Positions 15,054 through 24,860 of a DNA stretch of 64,000 nucleotides are shown piece after piece; within the stretch, counting starts at the first letter, position 1, and each line of letters starts with the position of its first letter. A program made the translations under genes and the position numbers. The notes beneath the pieces are model-generated. The model ran no database searches. It was given only the letters and a program-made list of their open reading frames with translations, and was not told the origin of the DNA. The DNA is from Bacillota bacterium (GTDB lineage: Bacteria > Bacillota > Clostridia > Tissierellales > Tissierellaceae). The stretch spans positions 62,001 to 126,000 of the forward strand of contig JAEWGC010000036.1 of assembly GCA_023388495.1 (NCBI GenBank), written 5' to 3'.

Positions 15054-16839
15054 CTAAATCCTTACTAAATTGCATGCTGACTTTTTTAAATTCATGTATG
15101 CTTTCGGTCATCTTTCTAATTTCTTCCGTATAGGCTTGTACATTAGCAGATACTTCTTGAGATGAAGCTGAGTTTTCTTCCGCAATGGCTGCTAAGGATT
15201 CTATACCCTCGAATATGGTATTTATATTATTAGTTTCATTTGTAAGTTCATTTGTAAGTTCTATGATTAAATTTGATACCTTAGCTATTGAAGCCACTGA
15301 GCTTTGATTTTCTTCTGCAACTGAATTTAGCTTGAGATTTTCTCTTTCAAGAATATTAAATTGGTCTGATATGTCAAATACAAACCCATCTATGTCTCTA
15401 ATAAAAGACTCTAGATTGTCATTAATGGTTTGAACAGCCTCTTTAGATCCCTCTGCCAGCTTTCTAATCTCCATTGCAACAACAGTAAAGCCTCGTCCGT
15501 ATTCTCCTGCCCTTGAAGCCTCTATGCTTGCATTTAGGGCCAATAAATTAGTTTGCTCAGCAATTTTTTCAACGGTTTCAACGATATTACGTACTTCATT
15601 AGCTCTGTTTTGTAAATCTTGGCCTTTAGATTTTACTCCTGAAAATTGTAGCAGTACATGGTTTAAGCTATCAGAAGTAGATTTTAAATCTTGAAATCCC
15701 TGATTAATTTGATAAACAGCAGCTTCTAGCTCATCTTTGCCTAGGTTTTCTTTTTTAACAACTTTGTTTAAGGAATCAATAGAGTTATTTAATCTATATG
15801 CCACTTCCTCTGTCTCATCGGCTTGATTTATGGCACCAGATGCTACCTGTTCTACTACATTTGATATTTCACCTGAAGTAAAGCTCATATTGCTAGAAAT
15901 CTCAGCGAATTTATCAGCAAAGACATTTAACTCATCTGTAGTACCTTTGTATCCTACAAAATCTGTCTTTATAGATTCTTTTAAATCTTTTAATTTACTA
16001 TTAATATCTTCAAAGAAATCACTAGTAGATATGTCCACCACTATGGATAAGTCTTTGTCCATAATTTCATCTAAAGAATTATATATAGATTTAAGAGGCT
16101 TAAATAGACCTTTGCTAATTATAAAGGGCACAATAATTGAAAGAATTAAAATTGTAGGTAATGCCACCGATTGGACTACAAACTTAGACAATAAGGCTCC
16201 TGGAACACCTACAAATAAAAGGGAGGCTAATGCAATTTTGCCCTCCATACTATTTATAAAGCCAAGAGATAAAGCTTTGTTAAATCTAAACTTCCTTTGA
16301 TAGTAGATTTCCTCAGGGAAAGTAATAGCTATCTTTGTAAAGTCTCCAGTTTTTTCTAGAGTTTCAACTTTAATATCTTCTTTAAAATACTTGGCAGCAC
16401 CTTCTAGCATGCCGTGAAAATAAGGAAACATTCCCCTAGAAGAAGCATAGGTCATATGTGCCGTATATTTGTCTATAGGCTTTATTCCTAAAATAGGTGG
16501 ATTTGCTCCTGGAATCCTTTTAGTAACTACAACATGAATATCATACATTGCTTGAAGAAAGGAATATAAATTCTTATACCTAAAGAATGCAGGATAAACC
16601 TTGGAATAAGTCATTACGTTGTGATTACCCATAGTTCTCCATACCTCATCAGGAGTTTTTCCTTGTTTTTTAGCGATATAGTCAAGAATTCCACGGGCGA
16701 TTCTGTCTTCAATATCTTCTGTAGGTGTAAATATTTTATTTGGACTGATATTAAAATGTTCTAATGCTTCATTAGTTATACTTTCTCCATATAAATCTCT
16801 ACAAGTCTGAACCCATGCAGAAACAATAGTACCTTTCAA
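15037..16839 (-). CDS. H-NOX (heme NO/O2-binding) methyl-accepting chemotaxis protein
   Basis: A 600-residue receptor. Residues 1-185 form an H-NOX domain; a helical hairpin pair (about 205-245) crosses the membrane; the rest is a coiled-coil signalling domain with the MCP tip ([20 protein letters not shown]). Starting at TTG 16839, preceded by GAGGGGG, the protein opens MKGTIVSAW, as in family members. The proximal heme ligand is His102 (MYDIHVVV), with the heme-propionate motif Tyr131-Ser133-Arg135 (YASSR). Distal Tyr140 is present (MFPYFHG), the residue that lets the Thermoanaerobacter homologue hold O2. It is probably an O2/NO taxis sensor in the cytoplasmic membrane. An upstream in-frame TTG at 16863 is less likely. 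No che genes are nearby. Confidence 0.93.
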   Translation of the reverse strand: MKGTIVSAWVQTCRDLYGESITNEALEHFNISPNKIFTPTEDIEDRIARGILDYIAKKQGKTPDEVWRTMGNHNVMTYSKVYPAFFRYKNLYSFLQAMYDIHVVVTKRIPGANPPILGIKPIDKYTAHMTYASSRGMFPYFHGMLEGAAKYFKEDIKVETLEKTGDFTKIAITFPEEIYYQRKFRFNKALSLGFINSMEGKIALASLLFVGVPGALLSKFVVQSVALPTILILSIIVPFIISKGLFKPLKSIYNSLDEIMDKDLSIVVDISTSDFFEDINSKLKDLKESIKTDFVGYKGTTDELNVFADKFAEISSNMSFTSGEISNVVEQVASGAINQADETEEVAYRLNNSIDSLNKVVKKENLGKDELEAAVYQINQGFQDLKSTSDSLNHVLLQFSGVKSKGQDLQNRANEVRNIVETVEKIAEQTNLLALNASIEASRAGEYGRGFTVVAMEIRKLAEGSKEAVQTINDNLESFIRDIDGFVFDISDQFNILERENLKLNSVAEENQSSVASIAKVSNLIIELTNELTNETNNINTIFEGIESLAAIAEENSASSQEVSANVQAYTEEIRKMTESIHEFKKVSMQFSKDLEKYIV

Positions 16840-16973
16840 AATAATTTCCCCCTCGTTTTGCAATTAAATATATTATACCACAGCATTTGCTAAAAATCTC
16901 AATATTTTGAAAGCATATTCTAGATAATTCCATAAGATTTAAAAATTAATAACAACTTTTTGCCTATTTACAA

Positions 16974-17042
16974 TTGACAAAACAACTTAATAATAGTATA
17001 ATGATTTATTAATTTGACAAAAACCTAATTCTATGATATAAT
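16974..17042 (+). promoter_or_regulatory. tandem sigma-A promoters for veg
   Basis: Promoter 1: TTGACA (16974-16979), 17 bp, TATAAT (16997-17002). Promoter 2: TTGACA (17014-17019), 17 bp, TATAAT (17037-17042). Both are perfect consensus, which fits the known very high expression of veg in Bacillus. RNA from the second starts near 17049. Confidence 0.9.
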
Positions 17043-17117
17043 CAATCCATGAGTGTCCCAAACACTTCTTCTGCCCTCGATTATCGGGGAGCAATTCATG
17101 GAAGGTGGTTTGCTATA

Positions 17118-17384
17118 TTGGAAAAAAATATATTGGTTAGAATTCGTAAGGACATCGAGAAATGTATTGGCAAGAATGTAATACTAAGAGCAAATAAGGG
17201 TAGAAAAAAGACTATAGTAAGAGATGGAATATTGGAAGCAGCGTACCCTAACCTATTTGTTGTGAGGATTTGTAATGAATACGATAGTAGTAGAAAAGTA
17301 TCATATACCTACACAGACATATTAACAGGAACAGTGGAAGTAACTGTTTGCTCATCACCTCAACCACAGGTAAAAATATCTTAA
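17118..17384 (+). CDS. veg: Veg protein
   Basis: An 88-residue protein of the Veg family. The core IRKDIEKCIGKNVILRANKG is followed by RKKTIVRDGILEAAYPNLFVV and YTDILTGTVEV, the usual SH3-like fold. In Bacillus, Veg is abundant and linked to biofilm formation and spore outgrowth; its molecular activity is unclear. I chose TTG at 17118 because AAGGTGG (17102-17108) lies 9 bases before it, and because the promoters start RNA near 17049, which excludes the upstream ATG at 17049. Neighbours ispE and the sipL-like gene match the usual clostridial order. Confidence 0.92.
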   Translation: MEKNILVRIRKDIEKCIGKNVILRANKGRKKTIVRDGILEAAYPNLFVVRICNEYDSSRKVSYTYTDILTGTVEVTVCSSPQPQVKIS

Positions 17385-17389
17385 AAGGT

Positions 17390-17419
17390 AACTGTACAAT
17401 TAATTGTACAGTTATTTTT
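17390..17419 (+). terminator. veg terminator
   Basis: AACTGTACAAT (17390-17400) pairs with ATTGTACAGTT (17403-17413), then ATTTTTA. Confidence 0.8.
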
Positions 17420-17499
17420 ATGTCTTTATTCATTATTTGCGACATTTATGCATATATATCTTCATAGGATAGTTATAGGAAATAATTGGGGGGGATATT

Positions 17500-19047
17500 A
17501 TGTCTATTGAGTTAATAAAAGATGTTTTACGGATTGAAGAATTAAGAGGAAGAGAAGATACCCAAGCCTTAGTAGAAACAGAAGTTTATTTAAATCCATC
17601 AAAGGCAGATATAGGTAAAGTACTGTGGACTGATGGATTAGTAGAAATACTTAGTACCAAGGTTATAAGAGATAGGCTTGTAGTATCAGGAGTAGTAAAA
17701 TTTAAAGTGGTTTATAAATCAGAGGAAGAAGAAGCCAATATATATACAATGGATGCTAACGCAGACTTTAGAGAAGAAATAGAGGTACAAGGAATTACAG
17801 AAGACATGTCTGCAACTATAAAGGCAAATATTGAATATATAGAAGAAGATGTATTAGACGAGAGAAAATTGTCTCTAAAGGCATTAGTAAATCTAGAAGG
17901 TAAAGTAGAAGAAGTGAATAATATAGAAATCATTAAAGCTATTGGTGATAAGGAAGGATTACAGACATTGAAGGAAACCATAAAATACAAAGAGATATAT
18001 GGTAGAGAAACTTCCTATGCCATAGTAAAAGAGGCTTTTGAAATAGGAGAAGAAAAGCCAGTAATAGAAGAAGTACTTAAAATGTCTATACAGGCCTATG
18101 AACAGGAGGCGACTGTAGTAGATGATAGAATAATAGTATCTGGTATGGTCAATGCAAGAATAGTTTATTATGGAGAAAATAGCATTGCTACAGTAGAGGA
18201 AGAAATACCATTTAATCATTTTTTAGAAATACCTGGAGCATTGGCTAATTCTCAAGAAGAGCTTATTATAGAAGTAGTAGAGGGAAGCTACGAGGTATTA
18301 GAAAATGATGAAGGAGACCTGAAGATATTAGATATAGAAGCAAAACTAAGAGTATCAGGTTTAGCTTACTCAGAAAATGAGAAAGATTTGGTAGTAGATG
18401 CATACTCCACCAAGGAAAAAATTAAGATATCAATGGAAGAAATCAATTTAATTGAAAATATAAAAAGTACAATTCACAGAGAAAATATATTAAAAGATTT
18501 ATCTGAGTATAAGATAAAGGAGCTTTACAATATCTCTGGACATCCAACAATTATAGATAGCAGATTTGTAGAAGATGAATTAATAGTAGAAGGAATTCTT
18601 TCACTACATGGAATTTATTTAGATGCTGAGACAGAAGAAATTAATACATTAAGAGAAGAAGTTCCATATAAATATTATCTGCCTATAGAGGGCAAGACTA
18701 CAGATGCATATGTAGACATAGGTCTAGATTTAGAATCCATAAAACCTAATATATCTAGAGATACTTTTGTTTTAGAAGCAGCTATAAAACATAAGATTAA
18801 AGTTAATAGGAATAGAATATTATCTGTAATAAATTCCTTAGAGGAGACGGGAGAAATAATAGATAAGAAAAATCGTCCTAGTATAACAATCTATATAGTA
18901 CAAAGGAATGATATACTTTGGGATATAGCTAAGAGATACAATACAACAATAGAGGAAATACTCTACGCAAATGAAAATATAAATCCAAATAATATAATGC
19001 CAGGAGAGAAAATAATTATTGAAAAATCAGTGGATATATCTTTCTAA
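17500..19047 (+). CDS. SipL-like spore morphogenesis protein (SPOCS repeats + LysM)
   Basis: A 515-residue soluble protein. Three DUF3794/SPOCS domains cover about 1-150, 160-300 and 320-445; each includes a VSG or VEG strand such as RLVVSGVVKFKVVYKSE, RIIVSGMVNARIVYYGEN and ELIVEGILSLHGIYLDAE. The C-terminal LysM (about 465-510) reads IYIVQRNDILWDIAKRYNTT. This is the layout of SipL, which binds SpoIVA and anchors the coat at the forespore in Clostridioides difficile. The position between veg and ispE matches clostridia. GGGGGGG precedes the ATG. Confidence 0.88.
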   Translation: MSIELIKDVLRIEELRGREDTQALVETEVYLNPSKADIGKVLWTDGLVEILSTKVIRDRLVVSGVVKFKVVYKSEEEEANIYTMDANADFREEIEVQGITEDMSATIKANIEYIEEDVLDERKLSLKALVNLEGKVEEVNNIEIIKAIGDKEGLQTLKETIKYKEIYGRETSYAIVKEAFEIGEEKPVIEEVLKMSIQAYEQEATVVDDRIIVSGMVNARIVYYGENSIATVEEEIPFNHFLEIPGALANSQEELIIEVVEGSYEVLENDEGDLKILDIEAKLRVSGLAYSENEKDLVVDAYSTKEKIKISMEEINLIENIKSTIHRENILKDLSEYKIKELYNISGHPTIIDSRFVEDELIVEGILSLHGIYLDAETEEINTLREEVPYKYYLPIEGKTTDAYVDIGLDLESIKPNISRDTFVLEAAIKHKIKVNRNRILSVINSLEETGEIIDKKNRPSITIYIVQRNDILWDIAKRYNTTIEEILYANENINPNNIMPGEKIIIEKSVDISF

Positions 19048-19119
19048 ATTAACATCTTTATAATACACTAGGACCTATGATATAATGAATAGGTAAATTT
19101 TCACGAGGGAGAAATTTAA

Positions 19120-19974
19120 ATGAAAGAAATCGTAATAGAGTCCTATGGTAAAATAAATCTAGGTCTAGATGTATTATATAAAAGGGAAGACGGTTATCAT
19201 GAAATAAATACTATAATGCAACAAATAAATCTTAGTGACTCTTTAGTTATAAGGGAAATAGAGGGAGATATAGAATTAGATTGTAACAATAGAGAGCTTC
19301 CTCTAGATTCTACAAATCTAGTATATCGTGCTTGGAAGAAAATACAGGAGAAGACTGGTATAAAGAAAGGGATTCAAGTAATTATACAAAAAAACATCCC
19401 TATAGCAGCGGGTTTGGCTGGAGGCAGTTCAAATGCAGCTGCTGTTCTAAAAGGATTAAATGAACTTTGGGATTTGAAATTATCTGTGGAAGAGTTAAGA
19501 GAGATAGGTGTTGAAATAGGTGCAGATGTGCCTTATTGTATTATAGGAGGGACTGCATTTGCGGAAGGGATTGGCGAGAAGCTAACAATGTTGAAACCAT
19601 TTAAGGATAAAAATTTGCTTCTAATTAATCCAGGTATAGGTGTTTCAACTGCTGAGGTATATAAAAGCCTTAAGTTAACAGAAAAAAGGCGAATGGATGT
19701 AAAAAAAATAATCTCCTCTATAGAAAAAGACGATATAAAGTCTGTTGCAGAAAATATCATCAATGTAATGGAGGATGTAGTCATAGAGAAAAACCCGATT
19801 ATATCAGAAATTAAAAAGGATATGATGAGTTTGGGTGCATTAAACCCCTTAATGAGCGGCAGTGGTCCCACGGTCTTTGGACTATTTGATGATTTAGATA
19901 AACTAAGTTATTGTAAGAAGATACTAGGAGAAAAATATACTAAAGGAATGGTTATGGCTATAAAGACAATTTAA
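19120..19974 (+). CDS. ispE: 4-diphosphocytidyl-2-C-methyl-D-erythritol kinase
   Basis: Phosphorylates CDP-methylerythritol in the MEP route to isoprenoids. A GHMP-kinase of 284 residues: the N-terminal motif SYGKINLGLDVLYKREDGYHE, the ATP loop PIAAGLAGGSSNAAAVL (about 94-110), the catalytic ADVPYCIIGGTAFAEGIGE segment, and the C-terminal LNPLMSGSGPTVFGLF motif. A GAGGGAG site precedes the ATG, and a TATAAT at 19081-19086 may be part of its promoter. Confidence 0.96.
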   Translation: MKEIVIESYGKINLGLDVLYKREDGYHEINTIMQQINLSDSLVIREIEGDIELDCNNRELPLDSTNLVYRAWKKIQEKTGIKKGIQVIIQKNIPIAAGLAGGSSNAAAVLKGLNELWDLKLSVEELREIGVEIGADVPYCIIGGTAFAEGIGEKLTMLKPFKDKNLLLINPGIGVSTAEVYKSLKLTEKRRMDVKKIISSIEKDDIKSVAENIINVMEDVVIEKNPIISEIKKDMMSLGALNPLMSGSGPTVFGLFDDLDKLSYCKKILGEKYTKGMVMAIKTI

Positions 19975-20032
19975 TAATATGTATATAATACCCATCTTTT
20001 GTAAACTATATAAGTTACAGGAGGTGGGTTTT

Positions 20033-20242
20033 TTGTTTTCTAAATTATTATCTATATTAAAAGGAATTATTGATTATTATACTATTTTAATAATAATTGG
20101 CATAGCAATATTTACATTATTATTTGATGGCAAAAGATACAAACAAAAAGGATATATAAAAGAAATGAGAATAGTAAAGATAATATCCTACTCTTACATT
20201 GTCATAGGTTGTTTGATGTTTATTTTGCTATCAATTATGTAG
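20033..20242 (+). CDS. small two-helix membrane protein next to ger genes
   Basis: Starting at TTG 20033 (8 bases after GGAGGTG), the product is 69 residues: MFSKLLSILKGIIDYYTILI, a first membrane helix, a short basic loop (DGKRYKQKGYIKEMRI) and a second helix to the end. It has no recognised family. It lies 58 bases after ispE and 10 bases before the germination receptor A gene. Small two-TM 'D' subunits are known in some GerA-type operons, so it may be one; equally it may be an unrelated ispE-linked protein. The longer frame from 19979 would read through its own ribosome site. Confidence 0.6.
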   Translation: MFSKLLSILKGIIDYYTILIIIGIAIFTLLFDGKRYKQKGYIKEMRIVKIISYSYIVIGCLMFILLSIM

Positions 20243-20252
20243 GAGGATATAT

Positions 20253-21767
20253 ATGCAAAGAATACTAGTTAAAGACTTAGAAAGAAATGAAGAAGTACTT
20301 AAAAAAATTTTTACTGATTGTGATGATGTAGCCTTTAGACGAATAGAAATAGGGGATGTTTATAGAGTAAAAATGACCTTAATATATATAGATGGTCTAG
20401 TGCAAAAAGAATATATTGCAGAGCATGCTATTTTTTCTTTATTTGTAGAAGAAGAGGTAAAGTCATTCTCCCTTCAGGGTTTTAAGACTCCTTTAATAGA
20501 TATAATTTCAAAGGAAGCCTTAACAACCATAGATATAAAAGAAGAATCTAGAATGGATAATATAATAAATTCAATACTTTCTGGTGATACGGTAATTCTA
20601 ATTGACAATATAGAAAAATGCTTGGTATTTGACTCAAAGGGATGGGCATCAAGAGGAGTTAATGAACCACAGACAGAAACAGTGATTAGAGGACCTCGTG
20701 ATGGTTTTACTGAATCAGTAAAGGTAAATATGACTTTAGTTAGAAGAAGAATAAAGGATTCTAACCTAAAAATTAAAATGGAAACCGTAGGAAGGAGATC
20801 CCAGACTGCAATTGCCATAATGTATATGGAAGACATAGTAGATAAAGGTTTATTGCAAGAAGTAAATGAAAGATTAAAATCAATAGATATAGATGCAATA
20901 CTTGATAGTTCTATGTTGGAAAACTTAATAGAAGATAATTATATGTCTGCATTTCCACAAATAGAAAATACAGAAAGGCCAGATGCCGTTGCAGCATCTC
21001 TATATGAGGGGCGTGTAGCTATTATAGTAGATAACTCGCCCTTTGCATTAATCGTACCTGCTACAGTAGGTACATTACTTCAATCAACTGAAGATTATTA
21101 TACTAGATGGCAAGAGGCTCAGGGAGTCAGGATTCTAAGGTTATTAGCAGTAATACTAACTGTTTTATCTCCAGCATTATATGTAGCCATTATTTCATAT
21201 CACCCTGGACTATTACCTACAAAATTAACATACTATCTAGCTGCTAGTAGAATTAATGTACCATTTCCATCAGTTGTAGAGACACTTTTAATGGAAGTTA
21301 CCATAGAACTTATAAGGGAATCTGGCACTAGAATCTCTGGTCCAATAGGTACTACAATAGGTATAGTAGGTGGACTTATAATAGGTCAAGCAGCAGTAGA
21401 GGCGGGGATAGTCAGTCCAATATTAATAATTATAGTAGCTGTGACAACTATAGCTACATTTGCTATCCCAAGCTATGAGCTTTCAGCAGGTCTTCGAGTT
21501 TGGAGATTCATATTTATTATAGGAGCAGCTATCTTTGGTTTATATGGCATAATGTTATGCGTTATCGTATTGGGAACACATTTAATTAAATTAAATAGTT
21601 TTGGTGTACCATTTACATCACCCTATTCAGGACTTGGCATAGATTCGGGGGAACTAAAGGATACCTTAATTAAGGCACCTATTCAAGAGTTAGAAGAAAG
21701 ACCTACTTTTACAAGGCCAAGAAATAAGATAAGAATGAGGAGATCTTGGAAAGATGAGAGAAAGTAA
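20253..21767 (+). CDS. spore germination receptor A subunit (GerA/GerKA family)
   Basis: A 504-residue protein. The large N-terminal soluble region contains the family signatures GDTVILID and RGPRDGFTESVKVNMTLVRRRIKD. The ENTERPDAVAASLYEGRVAIIVDNSPFALIVP segment leads into four to six membrane helices and a basic tail. The A subunit forms the ligand-gated ion channel core of GerA-type receptors in the spore inner membrane. The start follows GTAGGAGG. It overlaps the B gene by 14 bases. The germinant cannot be told from sequence. Confidence 0.93.
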   Translation: MQRILVKDLERNEEVLKKIFTDCDDVAFRRIEIGDVYRVKMTLIYIDGLVQKEYIAEHAIFSLFVEEEVKSFSLQGFKTPLIDIISKEALTTIDIKEESRMDNIINSILSGDTVILIDNIEKCLVFDSKGWASRGVNEPQTETVIRGPRDGFTESVKVNMTLVRRRIKDSNLKIKMETVGRRSQTAIAIMYMEDIVDKGLLQEVNERLKSIDIDAILDSSMLENLIEDNYMSAFPQIENTERPDAVAASLYEGRVAIIVDNSPFALIVPATVGTLLQSTEDYYTRWQEAQGVRILRLLAVILTVLSPALYVAIISYHPGLLPTKLTYYLAASRINVPFPSVVETLLMEVTIELIRESGTRISGPIGTTIGIVGGLIIGQAAVEAGIVSPILIIIVAVTTIATFAIPSYELSAGLRVWRFIFIIGAAIFGLYGIMLCVIVLGTHLIKLNSFGVPFTSPYSGLGIDSGELKDTLIKAPIQELEERPTFTRPRNKIRMRRSWKDERK

Positions 21768-22848
21768 TAAAATATCAATTAAACAAATAAGAGCCTTAGT
21801 AGTTTCTACAGTAGTAGGTGTAGGTATACTAAGGTTACCTAATCAATTAGCAATAATTCTTGGAAAAGATGGGTGGATAGCTATAATAGTTGGGGGGATA
21901 CTAATTTCCATTGGTATAGTAATTATAAACAAGTTATTCAATCTCTATCCGAATATGGATTTCTTTCAAATAGGGGAAGAAGTACTAGGAAAATGGATAT
22001 TTAATATTTTCCTTATTTTAATATTATCCTACCTTGTGGCTGTCATGGCATCTATATCTAGGAATCTTGGAGACTTGCTGAAGGCATTTTTGTTAGAGAC
22101 CACACCTATTGAGGTAATGATAGTAGCCTTTATATTAGCTACATCTTATATTGCTAGATCTGAAATTCAGATAATGGGTAGAGCAGCATATCATATATAT
22201 CCAATTATATTAGGATTTATAATACTATTAGTACTAGTATCGTTGCTGAACACAGATTTTACAAATATGATACCCATATTCCAGTCTGATATAACACAAT
22301 TTCCTAAGGCTATACAAACCAGCTTTTTTAGCTACTTTGGATTTGAAGTATTATTATTTTCAATACCCTTTGCTGAGGATAAGAAAAAGACCTTCAAGGC
22401 TAGTCTCATAGGAATTGGAATTGTAACAGTCATATATACAGTTGTATTCGCCCTATGCCTATCCCAATATGGAGTACATAATTTGCAAAGGCAAAACTTT
22501 CCTACATTATCAGTTATAAAAGAAATTGATTTACCTGGATTTTTTATTGAAAATCTTGATGGGATTGCCATGGCTATTTGGGTATTGATTGTATTTGGAA
22601 CAATGGGGCCTACTTACTTCTCTGCAGGAAAGATTTTGTCTAAGCTATTGGATACAAGGGAACATGGTCTGTTTATTTTACCCTTGTTGCCAATTGTATA
22701 TATCGTTTCTCTAATTCCTCAAAATTTAGTGGAGGTAAGTAACAAACTGGGAACATTTATAAATTACTCTGGGCTCTTATCCGTGTTTTTATTACCAATA
22801 CTAATCTATTGTATGGGACTTATAAAATTAAGGTGGAATAGAGGATGA
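21754..22848 (+). CDS. spore germination receptor B subunit (GerB/GerKB family)
   Basis: A 364-residue membrane protein with about ten helices of the amino acid-polyamine transporter fold. The N terminus, ISIKQIRALVVSTVVGVGIL, and the FFQIGEEVLGKWI and YHIYPIILGF segments fit the Spore_permease family. B subunits bind germinant amino acids or sugars in the membrane. The stop codon overlaps the start of the C gene (ATGA), so A, B and C are translated as one set. Confidence 0.93.
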   Translation: MRESNKISIKQIRALVVSTVVGVGILRLPNQLAIILGKDGWIAIIVGGILISIGIVIINKLFNLYPNMDFFQIGEEVLGKWIFNIFLILILSYLVAVMASISRNLGDLLKAFLLETTPIEVMIVAFILATSYIARSEIQIMGRAAYHIYPIILGFIILLVLVSLLNTDFTNMIPIFQSDITQFPKAIQTSFFSYFGFEVLLFSIPFAEDKKKTFKASLIGIGIVTVIYTVVFALCLSQYGVHNLQRQNFPTLSVIKEIDLPGFFIENLDGIAMAIWVLIVFGTMGPTYFSAGKILSKLLDTREHGLFILPLLPIVYIVSLIPQNLVEVSNKLGTFINYSGLLSVFLLPILIYCMGLIKLRWNRG

Positions 22849-23972
22849 AGAAATTTAGACTAATATTAATAGTAATAATTTTAAGCTTATTAACTACTGG
22901 TTGTTGGGATATGGTGGAAATAAATCAAAGATTATTTCCATATTCCATAGGAGTAGATTTAAATGATGGAGAAGGAGGTAAATATATAATTACTATATCC
23001 TATCCTAATATAAACGCAATTGGTAAAAATGCAACTCAAGAAGAGAGGGTTCATATAGTATCTACCATAGCATCATCTGTTTTTGAAGGTAGTGCTCAAT
23101 TATATACAAGACTACAATATCCATTTCATTTTAAACACCTAAGGGTATTAGTAGTAGGTCATGATGTTGCAAGAGATGGTAAAGCTGTAAGGGAAATATT
23201 AGATGGATTAAATCGGGACTTTATAATAAATAAGAAGGTACGTCTTGTAATGGCAGAGGGAAAAGCAAGGGATTTACTTCAATTTGTGCCAAATGCTAAA
23301 AGGCAAGAGGTAATAGAGGGAACTCTTTTTAGTATGCTGAGAAGAGTTAGAGCCACATCTAGATATGCACCTCAAACTTTAACTGGGTTTATTAAAAATA
23401 CAGATAATTCTCGGGTGGCACTAATGCCTAGGATGGCGGCTTATGAGGAAGACATAAAGGTATTTGGAGCATGTATATTTAAAGATTATGAATTTGTAGG
23501 ACATTTAGGAGAATTAGAAAATATGGCTGTAGCATTGATGAGAGGTGGCGTAAAATCTGATATAATAGATTCTAAATTTAAGGATACAACAATATCCTAT
23601 TCTATAACTGATACAAATGCAAAGAAAACCTTAGTGAGAGGCCAGAAAAATTTAAAGGTGAGGATAGATATAAAGGTGGAAGGTTCACTACAAGAATATA
23701 CTCTCAAGGATAACCCTTCCTTTGATAATGAGAGTTTGATAAAGGATATGGAAAAGGCAATAGAGACCACATTAACAGGTGAAATAGAAAAGACCTTAGA
23801 TGTATTACAGAAGGAATATAATACAGATGCCATAGGAATAGGAGAATACTTATCCAAGTTTCATCCAAAGGTATGGAATGAAGTATCAAAGGATTGGGAC
23901 GAAATTTTTCCCGAAATGGATATAGAAGTAGTGCTAGATGTAAAAATGAGAAGAAGAGGATTAGTACAGTAG
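22845..23972 (+). CDS. spore germination receptor C subunit (Ger(x)C lipoprotein)
   Basis: A 375-residue lipoprotein. A signal peptide ends in the lipobox LLTTGC (Cys20), followed by the family motif WDMVEINQR. Other family segments are HFKHLRVLVVGHDVARDG and the C-terminal three-domain Ger(x)C layout ending KVWNEVSKDWDEIFPEMDIEV. It is anchored to the outer face of the spore inner membrane and completes the GerABC receptor. A GAGG site lies within the end of the B gene. Confidence 0.94.
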   Translation: MKKFRLILIVIILSLLTTGCWDMVEINQRLFPYSIGVDLNDGEGGKYIITISYPNINAIGKNATQEERVHIVSTIASSVFEGSAQLYTRLQYPFHFKHLRVLVVGHDVARDGKAVREILDGLNRDFIINKKVRLVMAEGKARDLLQFVPNAKRQEVIEGTLFSMLRRVRATSRYAPQTLTGFIKNTDNSRVALMPRMAAYEEDIKVFGACIFKDYEFVGHLGELENMAVALMRGGVKSDIIDSKFKDTTISYSITDTNAKKTLVRGQKNLKVRIDIKVEGSLQEYTLKDNPSFDNESLIKDMEKAIETTLTGEIEKTLDVLQKEYNTDAIGIGEYLSKFHPKVWNEVSKDWDEIFPEMDIEVVLDVKMRRRGLVQ

Positions 23973-23992
23973 GGGCGAGATTATTCTCGCCC
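23972..23992 (+). other. hairpin after the ger operon
   Basis: GGGGCGAGA and TCTCGCCC form a stem, but A residues rather than T residues follow on the plus strand. It is not a textbook terminator here; it may be a processing or attenuation hairpin. Confidence 0.4.
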
Positions 23993-24083
23993 TAAAAAAA
24001 TCTGTAAAAATTTATGTATAAATATAATATTTCTGTCTATAATCATAATACAAATCTAGGACAAGCAAATAGGAGGTAAGAAT

Positions 24084-24770
24084 ATGAAATATAAAAAGCT
24101 AATATTGGCATTATCCTTATTTATAATATTTTTCACTTACATAGTACACCCAGCTATAGAAGAGAGAACAAAGAGAGGATTTAAAGATGAAATTATTAGG
24201 TTCCATATAAGAGCTAATAGTGACAAAGAAGAAGATCAAGCTTTGAAGCTAAAGATAAGGGATGAAATACTAGAAGCAATGAAGGACAAGTTTGAAGGTA
24301 TCAAATCCATAAAGGAAAGCAGAGAAGTAATAGAAAACAATATGGAGGAAATGAAATCTATAACAGAAAGAGTGATAGAAGAAGAAGGAAAGGATTATAA
24401 AGTAGGTATAACTCTTGGACAAGATAATTTTCCTACAAGAAAATATGGCAATCTAGTACTTCCTACTGGAGAGTACGAAACCTTACTTATTACTCTAGGA
24501 GAGGGAAAAGGTCAAAATTGGTGGTGTGTAATGTTTCCTCCTCTATGCTTCGTAGACATTACTCATTCCGTAGCCTATAATCTAGAAAAGGAATTAGGAG
24601 TAACAGAAATGGAAGAAGAACAACCAGAGTTAAAATTAAAATGGAAGACAGCAGAAGTCCTAAAGAAATTTAAAAAGGATGATAAAAAGGAACTTATAGT
24701 AAATGAAGAGAAAAAAATTAATAAAGTCAATAAAAATAAGCGAACAAAAAACCTACAATGGCTATATTAG
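24084..24770 (+). CDS. spoIIR: stage II sporulation protein R
   Basis: A 228-residue secreted signal protein. The N-terminal signal helix (about 5-24) is followed by HIRANSDKEEDQALKLKIRD, the family signature, then KVGITLGQDNFPTRKYGN and GKGQNWWCVMFPPLCFVDI. SpoIIR, made in the forespore, acts across the septum to trigger SpoIIGA cleavage of pro-sigma-E. The tail after residue 180 is Lys-rich. AGGAGG precedes the ATG. The ORF's stop codon lies inside the terminator stem-loop. Confidence 0.95.
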   Translation: MKYKKLILALSLFIIFFTYIVHPAIEERTKRGFKDEIIRFHIRANSDKEEDQALKLKIRDEILEAMKDKFEGIKSIKESREVIENNMEEMKSITERVIEEEGKDYKVGITLGQDNFPTRKYGNLVLPTGEYETLLITLGEGKGQNWWCVMFPPLCFVDITHSVAYNLEKELGVTEMEEEQPELKLKWKTAEVLKKFKKDDKKELIVNEEKKINKVNKNKRTKNLQWLY

Positions 24771-24788
24771 TCAATGTAGGTTTTTTTT
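24746..24788 (+). terminator. spoIIR terminator
   Basis: AAAAAACCTACA (24746-24757) pairs with TGTAGGTTTTTT (24775-24786), and the T run is part of the stem. Confidence 0.8.
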
Positions 24789-24860
24789 ATTTCAATGTAT
24801 AAAATATGGAAAATTACTAAAAATAAGAAAAACCTATTACAATGAAAGGAGCAAATAATC

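Noticed and set aside
17049..17117. ATG at 17049 as the start of veg
   Set aside because: The second promoter would begin RNA at about this base, so no ribosome site could precede it. TTG 17118 has a good site and gives the family length.
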